Below, one piece after another: positions 52,693 through 60,160 of a stretch of DNA of 64,000 nt (the first letter of the stretch is position 1; each line of letters starts with the position of its first letter). The notes beneath the pieces are model-generated. The model was not told the origin of the DNA. It worked only from the letters and a program-made list of their open reading frames with translations, and searched no databases. The translations under genes were made by a program, and so were the position numbers. Location of the stretch: positions 62,001 through 126,000 of the forward strand of contig CAWJAM010000012.1 in assembly GCA_963840835.1 (NCBI GenBank), given 5' to 3'. This DNA comes from Rubrobacter_D sp963840835. Its GTDB lineage: Bacteria; Actinomycetota; Rubrobacteria; Rubrobacterales; Rubrobacteraceae.

Positions 52693-55600
52693 TTATGTGA
52701 CCTTGCTCAAAGGCGCTATCTCGGGCACGAAGGTCCTCTCCTCGGTCCCGAAACTGATGACGACCCTCCCCGGGGAAGCCTCGATGACCTCCCCGACCCC
52801 GAACCTGGCGTGACGAACCCTCTCCCCGGCCCGGTATCGCACCTCTCCCCCAGAGGTAGCCCTCTCGGGACCGGAGAGGGCCACGCCCCATCCTCCGCGG
52901 CCGGCGGCGTTCGTGAGGCTGCTGGGCACCGTCCCGGATTTGTATTCGTCCGGTATCTCCGAGAGGAAGCGGGAGGGCATCCTGTACTCGCGTTCGCCCC
53001 AGCTGGAGCGCAGCCTGGCGTGGGTGAGCGTGAGCGTCTCCCTAGCGCGCGTGATGCCAACGTAGGCGAGCCTTCGCTCCTCTTCCAGGTTGTGCTCGTC
53101 GAGGGAGCGGGCGTGCGGGAAGGTCCCCTCCTCCATCCCGACGACGAAGACGTGGGAGAACTCAAGCCCCTTGGCGTTGTGGAGCGTCATCAGCGTCACG
53201 CTGCCGCCCTCCGAGGTCAACGAGTCCTGCTCCGTGTACAGCGCCTGCTCCTGCAGGAAGCCCGCGAGCGTGGGTTCGGGCTCGACGCGCTCGTACTCCC
53301 TGGCCGCGTTTATGAGCTCCTCCAGGTTTTCGAGGCGCGACTCGGCCTCGACCGTGTCCTCCGCTTCGAGTTCCTTCCTGTAGCCCGACTCGTCGAGGAC
53401 GGCCCCGATCAAATCCGTCGGCGGCACCTCCATAGCGGCCACCCTGAGCCCCTCGAAGAGGTCGCGGACGGCCCGGCAAGCCTTCTTCGCGGCCCCCGTC
53501 AGGCCGGCCGCGTCAGCCTCCGTCAGGGCCTCGTAGAGCGAGATGCCGTTCTTGCGGGCGTGTTCCTGGAGCTTCGCGACCGAGGTGTTGCCGATGCCCC
53601 TCTTGGGCACGTTGATGATCCGCTCCAGGGAGCCAGAATCGTCGGGGTTGGAGACCACGGCTAGATAGGCCATGGCGTCTTTGATCTCCGCCCGCTCGTA
53701 GAAGCGAACCCCGCCCACTACCTGGTAAGGGATGCCCTCACGCACGAGCACGTCCTCCAAAGCCCTGCTCTGCGCGTTGGTCCTGTAGAAGACCGAGATG
53801 TTCCGCGGCAGAGTCCCCGCGTCCACGAGACTTTCGATCTCCGAGACGACAAAACGCGCCTCCGCGTACTCATCCGAGGCCGCGAACACCCTGATCCTAT
53901 CCCCCTCATCCCCGGCGGTCCACAACGCCTTCGCCTTGCGCGACGCATTGTTGGCCACAACAGCGTTCGCCGCGTCGAGGATGGTCTGGGTCGAGCGGTA
54001 GTTCTGCTCCAGCTTGACGACCTTCGCCTCCGGATAGTCCCGCTCGAAATCCAAAATGTTCCGGATATCAGCCCCACGCCAGCTATAGACCGAGTTGTGC
54101 GTCACCAGACCACCGGCGACGAAGTTGTGCGTCCCCTCCACGTCGATATCGTAGACGGGCCGGTCCAACGTCACCCACTCCACACTCTCGACGACATCGT
54201 AGCCACCCTCCGCCGTGAACATCGCCATCCCCGGCCACACAGCCGAAGCAGGAACGAACGGCAGAGATTTTCCTTCGACGACCTCGCCACCGTTCGCACC
54301 GAGACGTGCCACCCGCTGCACCGACACGTCGAGGACGGAACGTATCCTATCCACGATCTCTTTCGCCGCGCCGTAGTCCTTGAAGCACGACTCGTAGCGC
54401 CAGCTCGAAGAACCCCTTTTAGCTTGCCGCACGCTCAACCCCAGGCCCTCCAGCGCCCGGCGTCCCTCGTCGTCGCGCCCGACCATCGAGATCCTGTGCA
54501 TCGCCGTCCGGCCTCGCTTGTCCCCACAGAGCGTCACCACTACGTTCCTTCGACGTCCCGTGTAGCTCCGTGGCAGATAATGAGGGGTATCAGATCTCAG
54601 CCCAGAATCGGCAAGCAACCGATGCCCGCCCTCCTCGCACTCGACCTCGGCGAAGACTCGGTCGATCAGGGCCTGGTTCGCCACGAGGCCGTTGTCCGAC
54701 CCTGCACGTGCCACGACAGGTAGCGTAGGCAACCCGTACTTGAGCGCGAGCGTCGTCTCGGTTGCCCTCGCCTCGCCCTCGGTATCATGAGTCGAAACGA
54801 CCCACGCCGCGTCCGCGTGCTCCGCTCGCGAGCGCTGCATGAACCCGACGACTGGCTTGACCTGGCCGTTCGTGTACGTCCGCGAAGTACCAACGCGGAA
54901 GCCCTTGTCTCGCCTTCTCATCAGGTACGTCATGTGCATCTGGGGGGTTAGCCCCAGATTGTAGCCAGCGAAATGAACGTGCTCGGGAGTAGATACCAAC
55001 TCCCGGCCGTTTCTGGTGGTGATCTTTACTCCCTCCGACTCATGCGACCGGGAAACTCCCGTAACCCTGGATGGGCGGAAGTCGCCGCTGCCGTAGCCGG
55101 AGAGCACATCCTCCCCCGCGGAGATCTTCTCTATGGGTTTCGTGGATCCGTCGGCCATCGTGACCGGGGTGCCTTCGAGGAGGCATTGATCGTCATCCCC
55201 AACGACACATAGGTTACGATGTGCGGCGGCAAGGATGTTGACGAGGCGGTACTGGGCGTGGTTGGTGTCCTGGTATTCGTCGACGTGGATGTACTTGAAG
55301 CGGGTCTGGTAGCGTTCACGGACCTCGGGGAAAAGTTCGAGGAGGGCGACGGTTTGCATTATGAGGTCGTCGAAGTCCATGGCGTTGTTCTCGTAGAGGC
55401 GCCTCTGGTACAGCTCGTAGACCTCGGCGACGTTCTCGGCTATATAACCTTCGGTGTTGCGAAGGAAGTCGTCGGGGGCCATAAGGACGTTCTTTGCGGC
55501 GCTGATCTGGGCCTGAAAGGAGCGCGGGTTGAAGCGTTTTGGGTCCTTGCCCAGCTCCACGATGCACCGCTTGACGAGACGGACTTGGTCGGCGCCGTCG

Positions 55601-55929
55601 TAGATCGTAAACTCCCGTTTGTAGCCAAGCTTCTCGGCGTGGACCCGCAAAATCCGGGCGCAGAAGGCGTGGAAGGTCGAGACCCACATCCTCCTGGAGT
55701 CAGGTCCGACGAGGAGCGCCACCCTGTCCTTCATCTCGCGGGCGGCCTTGTTGGTGAAAGTGATCGCCAGTACTTCCTCGGGCGCGGCGAGCCCCTGGTC
55801 GATGAGGTAGGCGACGCGATGCGTGAGTACGCGCGTCTTCCCGCTCCCCGCCCCGGCGAGGATCAGAAGGGGCCCTTGCGTGTGCTCTACAGCGTCAAGC
55901 TGGGTCGGGTTTAACGATTCCAGAAGCAC
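52693..55929 (-). CDS. pcrA: UvrD/PcrA-type 3'-5' DNA helicase containing an intein
   Basis: 1078 codons, with a 364-residue intein; about 714 residues after splicing. GTG at 55929, eight bases after a TATACT box (55938-55943). SF1 motifs: Q motif LNPTQLDAVEH, Walker A LAGAGSGKTRVL (about 24-35), motif II VDEYQDTN, motif III VGDDDQ|SVYSWRGAD (split by the intein), motif IV LEQNYRST, motif V VTLMTLHNAKGLEF and motif VI RRLAYVGITRARETL. The C-terminus ends in a PcrA-type RVRHARFGVGEVIEASPGR module that contacts RNA polymerase. Works in repair and replication restart. Confidence 0.94.
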   Translation of the reverse strand: MLLESLNPTQLDAVEHTQGPLLILAGAGSGKTRVLTHRVAYLIDQGLAAPEEVLAITFTNKAAREMKDRVALLVGPDSRRMWVSTFHAFCARILRVHAEKLGYKREFTIYDGADQVRLVKRCIVELGKDPKRFNPRSFQAQISAAKNVLMAPDDFLRNTEGYIAENVAEVYELYQRRLYENNAMDFDDLIMQTVALLELFPEVRERYQTRFKYIHVDEYQDTNHAQYRLVNILAAAHRNLCVVGDDDQCLLEGTPVTMADGSTKPIEKISAGEDVLSGYGSGDFRPSRVTGVSRSHESEGVKITTRNGRELVSTPEHVHFAGYNLGLTPQMHMTYLMRRRDKGFRVGTSRTYTNGQVKPVVGFMQRSRAEHADAAWVVSTHDTEGEARATETTLALKYGLPTLPVVARAGSDNGLVANQALIDRVFAEVECEEGGHRLLADSGLRSDTPHYLPRSYTGRRRNVVVTLCGDKRGRTAMHRISMVGRDDEGRRALEGLGLSVRQAKRGSSSWRYESCFKDYGAAKEIVDRIRSVLDVSVQRVARLGANGGEVVEGKSLPFVPASAVWPGMAMFTAEGGYDVVESVEWVTLDRPVYDIDVEGTHNFVAGGLVTHNSVYSWRGADIRNILDFERDYPEAKVVKLEQNYRSTQTILDAANAVVANNASRKAKALWTAGDEGDRIRVFAASDEYAEARFVVSEIESLVDAGTLPRNISVFYRTNAQSRALEDVLVREGIPYQVVGGVRFYERAEIKDAMAYLAVVSNPDDSGSLERIINVPKRGIGNTSVAKLQEHARKNGISLYEALTEADAAGLTGAAKKACRAVRDLFEGLRVAAMEVPPTDLIGAVLDESGYRKELEAEDTVEAESRLENLEELINAAREYERVEPEPTLAGFLQEQALYTEQDSLTSEGGSVTLMTLHNAKGLEFSHVFVVGMEEGTFPHARSLDEHNLEEERRLAYVGITRARETLTLTHARLRSSWGEREYRMPSRFLSEIPDEYKSGTVPSSLTNAAGRGGWGVALSGPERATSGGEVRYRAGERVRHARFGVGEVIEASPGRVVISFGTEERTFVPEIAPLSKVT
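54094..55185 (-). mobile_element. PcrA intein with GIY-YIG-like insert
   Basis: 364 residues from Cys1 (CLLEGTPVTMADG, codon 55185-55183) to VTHN (54094), then Ser +1 of SVYSWRGAD. Block B: NGRELVSTPEHVHF. Block F: RPVYDIDVEGTHNFVAGG. No LAGLIDADG pair is visible. The insert instead reads MTYLMRRRDKGFRVGTSRTY, QRSRAEHADAAWVV and EGEARATETTLALKYGLP (intein residues about 85-155). That spacing resembles the GIY...YIG, Arg and Glu positions of GIY-YIG nucleases. Splicing residues look intact. The nuclease identification is inference. Confidence 0.85.
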
Positions 55930-55977
55930 TGGACGAGAGTATAACAGCAGGCATCGTCCTATCCCTCCCCCGAACCG

Positions 55978-56052
55978 CTGATTCAGCCGGTCAGCATGTC
56001 AGCATTTCAGCTTTCTCTTGCTGAAGTGCTGACTAGCTGAAATGCTGAAGTG
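55978..56052. repeat. TCAGC-type hairpin repeat, copy 4
   Basis: Units TCAGCCGG, TCAGCATG and TCAGCATTTCAGC in one arm and GCTGAAGTGCTGACTAGC, TGAAATGCTGAAG in the other, around a 'tttctctt' loop. Adjacent to palindrome copy B, in the opposite order from copy 3. Confidence 0.7.
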
Positions 56053-56053
56053 C

Positions 56054-56087
56054 GCGAATAGCAGAGGTCAAGACCTCTGCTATTCGC
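56054..56087. repeat. 34-base perfect palindrome, copy B
   Basis: A 16-bp stem GCGAATAGCAGAGGTC / GACCTCTGCTATTCGC with an AA centre. It differs from copy A (24418) at two stem positions, each matched by the complementary change on the other side. Confidence 0.8.
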
Positions 56088-56149
56088 TTTGAATTTGGAC
56101 ATAGGAGTAAAGACTAATCAAGTTCCAGGCTAAGAACGACCCCCTGGCA

Positions 56150-56192
56150 CCTAGCGGCTGAGAAATAGGGGGAGATTAAAGGAGCCGCTAGG
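56150..56192. repeat. 10-bp inverted repeat in a gene-poor stretch
   Basis: CCTAGCGGCT (56150-56159) and AGCCGCTAGG (56183-56192). It lies in the 55,930-56,440 stretch, which otherwise holds the repeats listed above and no recognisable gene. Confidence 0.4.
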
Positions 56193-56469
56193 CCGCGCGG
56201 CCCGGGATGGTATGAGAGAAGTGCAGTACGTACTGCTGTACACAGGGTACGCCCCGGGGCCGAGGATAGGGTACACGCTGGCTCACCTCCCCGTGCTAAA
56301 CGAGCATGAAATGCGGGTTAAAGGTTTGTCACTCAGTCGGGGGGCTCGTACAGACCGGGGGTCGTTTCGCGGCGCAAGTCAAACAGGGCTCCGTGCACGT
56401 GGACCGTGCGGAACCCCGCCTCCTGAAGGGCGCTGAAGTGAACGTCCTCCTGCTTGGCACCCAGATAGC

Positions 56470-56642
56470 CAACGGACGGACCGGGTCCTTGACGCCTACG
56501 CCATACGCTACATCGTGCTCCACAAGAACATGCCAGACAGGCCGACGCAGGACTACTGGAAGCGCTTCAGAGACCGTCCGGATCTCTACCGGTTCACCTT
56601 CGAGAACGACGAGGTACTCATCGTCGGAAGGCGCGTGAGCTG
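56470..56642 (+). pseudogene. C-terminal remnant of an unknown (possibly membrane) protein
   Basis: From about 56,480 to the TGA at 56640-56642 one frame reads VLDAYAIRYIVLHKN, then PTQDYWKRFRDRPDLYRF and TFENDEVLIVGRRVS. This looks like natural coding sequence ending normally, with no start and no in-frame upstream continuation. The phrase YAIRYIVLH followed by an aromatic-rich tail resembles the ends of large polytopic glycosyltransferase-like membrane proteins. It is too short to assign. Confidence 0.45.
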
Positions 56643-56674
56643 AAGCAAGACCCCCCTCCCAAACCCGGGGAGGT

Positions 56675-57325
56675 CTACCGCCGAAGATGGTGCAGAAGCA
56701 CCTTCACCCCCCTCGCGCCTTGCTCGACCGTGGTCTCTTCCAGCGCGTCCTCGAACCCAACTTGTTTCATCGCCGCAAGGAATACCGGCGCTTCGTCGCG
56801 GCGAGGGTCGGCGAAGACCGCCTCCCCGCCGGACCCGAGGAGCTTGGGTACGAGGTCGGCGAGAGCAGACGCGTTCTTGCGTTCGTATAGGACGTCAGCG
56901 GCGAGGACGAGGTCGAAGAGTCCCAAAGTACCGATGTCCGGTGCGCGCCAGTCGAGGAGGACTTTATCCGGTTCCAGGCCCAGGTTCGTGCGGGCGTTGT
57001 AGGACGTAAAGTCGAGGGCAGCCTCGTAGTGGTCCGTCGCAACTACCGATGCGCCGCGGGCGAGTGCGACTAAGGTGGGAAGCCCGACGCCGCACCCAAG
57101 CTCGATGGCTCTCGTCCCATCAAGGTCGCGTTTCGAGAGGTGCCGCGCCAGGGCGAGGGCGCTCGGCCAGAGTTCGGCCCAGTAAGGGAGTCGCTCGTCA
57201 CGGTCGAAGTCGTCTTCGTCGATCAGGTCGTCCGCCGAAACGGGGTGCGTGATGCGGTACGTTGTGTCGCCGATCTCGACGGCAGTTTCGGCCAGCCCGG
57301 TAAGCCCGCGAAGGTGGGTTCTCAG
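56675..57325 (-). CDS. Class I SAM-dependent methyltransferase (METTL/Methyltransf_16-like)
   Basis: About 216 residues. SAM-binding motif I AIELGCGVGLPTLVALARGA preceded by RLPYWAELWPSALALARHL (the W-x-x-LWP-A pattern), then VVATDHYEAALDF, LGLFDLVLAADVLYE. These fit the lysine/nicotinamide N-methyltransferase-like group 16. The start is unclear: no ATG, GTG or TTG in frame is available between the rrf2 stop and the conserved region, and CTG at 57325 is the nearest candidate. A frameshift upstream or an unusual start is possible. Confidence 0.75.
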   Translation of the reverse strand: MRTHLRGLTGLAETAVEIGDTTYRITHPVSADDLIDEDDFDRDERLPYWAELWPSALALARHLSKRDLDGTRAIELGCGVGLPTLVALARGASVVATDHYEAALDFTSYNARTNLGLEPDKVLLDWRAPDIGTLGLFDLVLAADVLYERKNASALADLVPKLLGSGGEAVFADPRRDEAPVFLAAMKQVGFEDALEETTVEQGARGVKVLLHHLRR

Positions 57326-57348
57326 TCTAGGGGGGTTCGCGGGTGGAT

Positions 57349-57801
57349 CTATCGGCGGCCCGCGGGGGCAGCCTCGTGGGCCGCGCGTTCCTCGCGTTCG
57401 GCGGCGGCGAGGGACGCTATGCTGTAGCGCCCGAAGACGTTCTCGAGGGCTTCGCGGGCCTCGTCCCAGACCTTGCTCGTGGCGCACAGGGGGGCGTCGG
57501 CGATGTAGCAGACCCCGCCCGCCGAACACCGGGCGGGCCGGATCTCACCGTCCAGGATCTCCACAACGTCGAGGACGGAGATCTCCTCCGTCGGCATCGC
57601 AAGGCGGTAGCCCCCGTGCGCCCCGCGGCGGCTCTCTATCACGTTAGCCCGCCTCAGCTCGCCGAAGATTTGCTCCAGGAACCTCTCGGGGATGCGCTGG
57701 CGACGCGCTATCTCTGCCACCCCGAGCGGGCAGTCGCGCTCGTCGAGCGCGAGCTCCATCAAAGCCCGAACAGCATACTTGCTCTTTTGCGTAAGTCTCA
57801 C
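57349..57801 (-). CDS. Rrf2 family transcriptional regulator
   Basis: 150 residues. N-terminal winged helix (MRLTQKSKYAVRALMELAL, IPERFLEQIFGELRRANVIESRRGAHGGYRLA). A three-cysteine cluster follows (RCSAGGVCYIADAPLC, spacing Cys-x5-Cys-x7-Cys, about residues 91-106), comparable to the Fe-S ligands of IscR. It may therefore sense iron-sulfur, redox or NO status. The methyltransferase gene follows within about 25 bases. Confidence 0.9.
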   Translation of the reverse strand: MRLTQKSKYAVRALMELALDERDCPLGVAEIARRQRIPERFLEQIFGELRRANVIESRRGAHGGYRLAMPTEEISVLDVVEILDGEIRPARCSAGGVCYIADAPLCATSKVWDEAREALENVFGRYSIASLAAAEREERAAHEAAPAGRR

Positions 57802-57863
57802 GATGGATCACCCGACCAAAGAAACCGTACCACCAAAGAGATTGTAGCAGAGATACGCAAGTT

Positions 57864-57894
57864 ACAACCCCCGGAAGGTGCTTCCCGGGGTTGT
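57864..57894 (-). terminator. Hairpin after the DUF1269-like gene
   Basis: 13-bp stem (ACAACCCCCGGAA / TTCCCGGGGTTGT, one mismatch) 14 bases past the stop at 57908. Confidence 0.5.
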
Positions 57895-57907
57895 CGAGTC
57901 CTCGGGG

Positions 57908-58402
57908 CTACGCCTCGTCGACGGCTCTCTCCATCTCCCTGGCGTCAGCCCTGATCTGCTTCTTCATCTCCCGTTTGGCCCGCGAGGTCGCATCCTCGAC
58001 CGCCCGCTCGACGGTCGACTCCCCGACCACGATTAGCGCCGCCTCGCCGTTGTCGAGCAACTCCCCGACATCCTTGACGTCCTGACGCGACATGCCGCCG
58101 TGCAGGTGGCCGATCAGGGCGCCGGCCCCCGCCCCTACAAGGCCGCCGAGCAGGATGCCTGGCGGAAAGATCAGGCCGATGGCAGCACCCACAGCAAGGC
58201 CAGTCCAGCCACCGTGCTGGGTCGGCTTCTCTATCTTGTCGACGATCTCGACGTTGCCTTCTTCGGTCTTGGTGACAACGGCCGCGTCATATGTGCCCAC
58301 GGCATGATCGCGGTGCAACTCCTTCAACGCCTCGAGGTCAGCCCTGGCGTCCTCGACGCTCTCGTACTCGCCGGCGTACAGGAATACCGGATTGTCGCTC
58401 AT
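57908..58402 (-). CDS. DUF1269/glycine-zipper-type membrane protein
   Basis: 164 residues. An N-terminal ferredoxin-like part (FLYAGEYESVEDARADLEALKEL) is followed by TKTEEGNVEIVDK. A glycine-rich hydrophobic hairpin comes next (GLAVGAAIGLIFPPGILLGGLVGAGAGALIGHL split here by position, about residues 68-100), then an amphipathic Glu/Arg-rich helix. This is the layout of DUF1269 proteins, whose function is not settled. ATG at 58402 has AGGAG-like bases upstream. Confidence 0.75.
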   Translation of the reverse strand: MSDNPVFLYAGEYESVEDARADLEALKELHRDHAVGTYDAAVVTKTEEGNVEIVDKIEKPTQHGGWTGLAVGAAIGLIFPPGILLGGLVGAGAGALIGHLHGGMSRQDVKDVGELLDNGEAALIVVGESTVERAVEDATSRAKREMKKQIRADAREMERAVDEA

Positions 58403-58561
58403 GAAGCGCTCCTTTCTCCGTAGGTTCGTCCCACCCTTATCTTACGATCCTCCGGCCTTGCCCCACAGCTATCCTGATTTTCCTCCTCCACTGGGTTAGC
58501 TTTTCCGAATGCCAATCGTAGCATAACCTACTAACCCACGCGTCTCGGGAGATCTGCTCCG

Positions 58562-59254
58562 TTACACGCCGTCCACGTTGCGGTCGAGGTACTGTTGCAT
58601 CGCGTCCTCTATCCGCTGTCCGGTGACCAGGAAGACGGTGCTCCCTCCGATGTCCACGCCGTGGTCGGAGATACGCTCCAGGTAGTGGACCATCAGGGCA
58701 GCCCGCATCCGCCACTCCGGCGCGCCGCCTCCCCCCTCGGACGGATTGGCTATGAGGTTCATGGCCTCGGAGTAGAGGAGGTCCACCTTGTCGTCCTTCG
58801 CCTGGAGGTCGCGGGCCCTCTCTATGTCATGGTTCTCGAAGACGTCGAGACCCTCGTCGAATACGTTGCGTGCTGTCCTGGCCATCTCCACGAGCGCGGT
58901 CTCCAGATCCTCGTCACGCTCACACTCGGCGGTGTCTACGAGCGCGTGGCAGATGTGCTCGCTCAGGGTACCGGACCGGACGAGGTGGTTCGTTACGGAT
59001 TGAACGGTGTACAGGAGCCTCAGGTCGCGGGCAACGGGGGCCTGGCGGGCCTGCAGGATCATGCACTCCCTCTCGATGTCCATCCCCCGCGTCTTGTAGC
59101 GGATGTCCACCCCGAGCTCCTGGCGTGCCACTTCCGCTTCGCGGGTCTCCATCGCCTTCACCATGTTCTCCAGGGAGGCCTCTACCTCCCCCCCGAGGTC
59201 GAGGAGGTCCGAGATCAGGCCATCCAACTCTTGCTGGAAAGTCTCCCGCGGCAT
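58562..59254 (-). CDS. phoU: Phosphate transport system regulatory protein PhoU
   Basis: 230 residues forming two PhoU three-helix repeats: ETFQQELDGLISDLLDLGGEV and the metal-binding ExxxD-type stretches in IERARDLQAKDDKVDLLY and LERISDHGVDIG. It links the Pst transporter with the PhoR kinase and keeps the Pho regulon off when phosphate is plentiful. Three bases downstream of pstB; last gene of the pst operon. Confidence 0.93.
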   Translation of the reverse strand: MPRETFQQELDGLISDLLDLGGEVEASLENMVKAMETREAEVARQELGVDIRYKTRGMDIERECMILQARQAPVARDLRLLYTVQSVTNHLVRSGTLSEHICHALVDTAECERDEDLETALVEMARTARNVFDEGLDVFENHDIERARDLQAKDDKVDLLYSEAMNLIANPSEGGGGAPEWRMRAALMVHYLERISDHGVDIGGSTVFLVTGQRIEDAMQQYLDRNVDGV

Positions 59255-59257
59255 GAT

Positions 59258-60127
59258 CTAACCGAACCGGCCCGTCACGTAGTCCTCCGTCTCCTTGCGC
59301 TCGGGGTTCGAGAACATCTTCTCCGTCTCGTCAAACTCCCAGAGTCGGCCCGGGTCTCCCATGTTCTCGATATAGAAAAAGCCTGTATAGTCCGAGATGC
59401 GGGCCGCCTGCTGCATGTTGTGCGTCACTATTACCACCGTGTAGCTCTGCTTGAGTTGGTCCATGGTGTCTTCGATCTTCTGGGTCGAGACGGGATCCAG
59501 GGCGCTGGCCGGCTCGTCCATCAGGATCACCTCGGGCTCCACCGCCAGGGTGCGCGCGATGCAAAGTCGCTGCTGCTGGCCGCCTGAGAGCCCGTGTCCG
59601 CTCTCCTTGAGGCGGTCCTTGACTTCCTCCCAGAGGGCGGCCTGTTTCAGTGAGATCTCTACCAGCTCGTCGAGATCGCCCTTGTAACCGTTTATCTTCG
59701 CGCCCCAGACGACGTTCTCGTAGATGGACTTGGAGAAGGGGTTCGGCTTCTGGAAGACCATCCCGACGCGGCGCCGGATATTTACCGGGTCCGCGCTCTT
59801 GGCGTAGATGTCCTGCTCGCCGAGCATAACGCGCCCTTCGGCGTGTGCACCGGGGATCACTTCGTGCATCCGGTTCAAACAGCGTATAAAGGTGCTCTTG
59901 CCGCATCCAGAAGGTCCGATGAGCGCGGTCACCTTGTTGGCCTGTACATCTATACTCACGTCCGTGACGGCCTTGAAGGAGCCGTAGAACGCCGAGAGGT
60001 CCTCTACCTTCATGCCCAGGGTTGGACCTTCGTCAGGTGGTGCGCCGTCGCCTCTCTGCCGCACTTCGTGCTGGTCCCTCGACACCCCGGACAACCTCCG
60101 CTCCTCCCTGATCTTCTCAGTCTCCAC
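59258..60127 (-). CDS. pstB: Phosphate ABC transporter ATP-binding protein
   Basis: 289 residues, with an N-terminal extension of about 35 residues before the usual start (MKVEDLSAFYGSFKAV is an internal candidate). Walker A IGPSGCGKSTFIR, signature LSGGQQQRLCIARTLA, Walker B VILMDEPASALDP and switch VIVTHNMQQAARISD are all intact. RRRVGMVFQKPNPFSKSIYENV is typical PstB. It drives phosphate uptake with PstC and PstA. Confidence 0.95.
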   Translation of the reverse strand: METEKIREERRLSGVSRDQHEVRQRGDGAPPDEGPTLGMKVEDLSAFYGSFKAVTDVSIDVQANKVTALIGPSGCGKSTFIRCLNRMHEVIPGAHAEGRVMLGEQDIYAKSADPVNIRRRVGMVFQKPNPFSKSIYENVVWGAKINGYKGDLDELVEISLKQAALWEEVKDRLKESGHGLSGGQQQRLCIARTLAVEPEVILMDEPASALDPVSTQKIEDTMDQLKQSYTVVIVTHNMQQAARISDYTGFFYIENMGDPGRLWEFDETEKMFSNPERKETEDYVTGRFG

Positions 60128-60160
60128 TAGGCTAACACCTTTCTCTCTAGTAAACCGCCA

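Noticed and set aside
7559..56052. CRISPR array from the TCAGC repeats
   Set aside because: Units are 8-9 bases, degenerate, arranged as hairpins with no spacers of constant length and no cas genes.
56212..56436. Small plus-strand open frame before the gene remnant
   Set aside because: Arg/Gly-rich composition, no ribosome binding site, different frame from the natural-looking tail; probably non-coding.
58595..59587. Plus-strand open frame of 330 codons opposite phoU and pstB
   Set aside because: Crosses two conserved minus-strand genes and matches neither family; overlap artefact.
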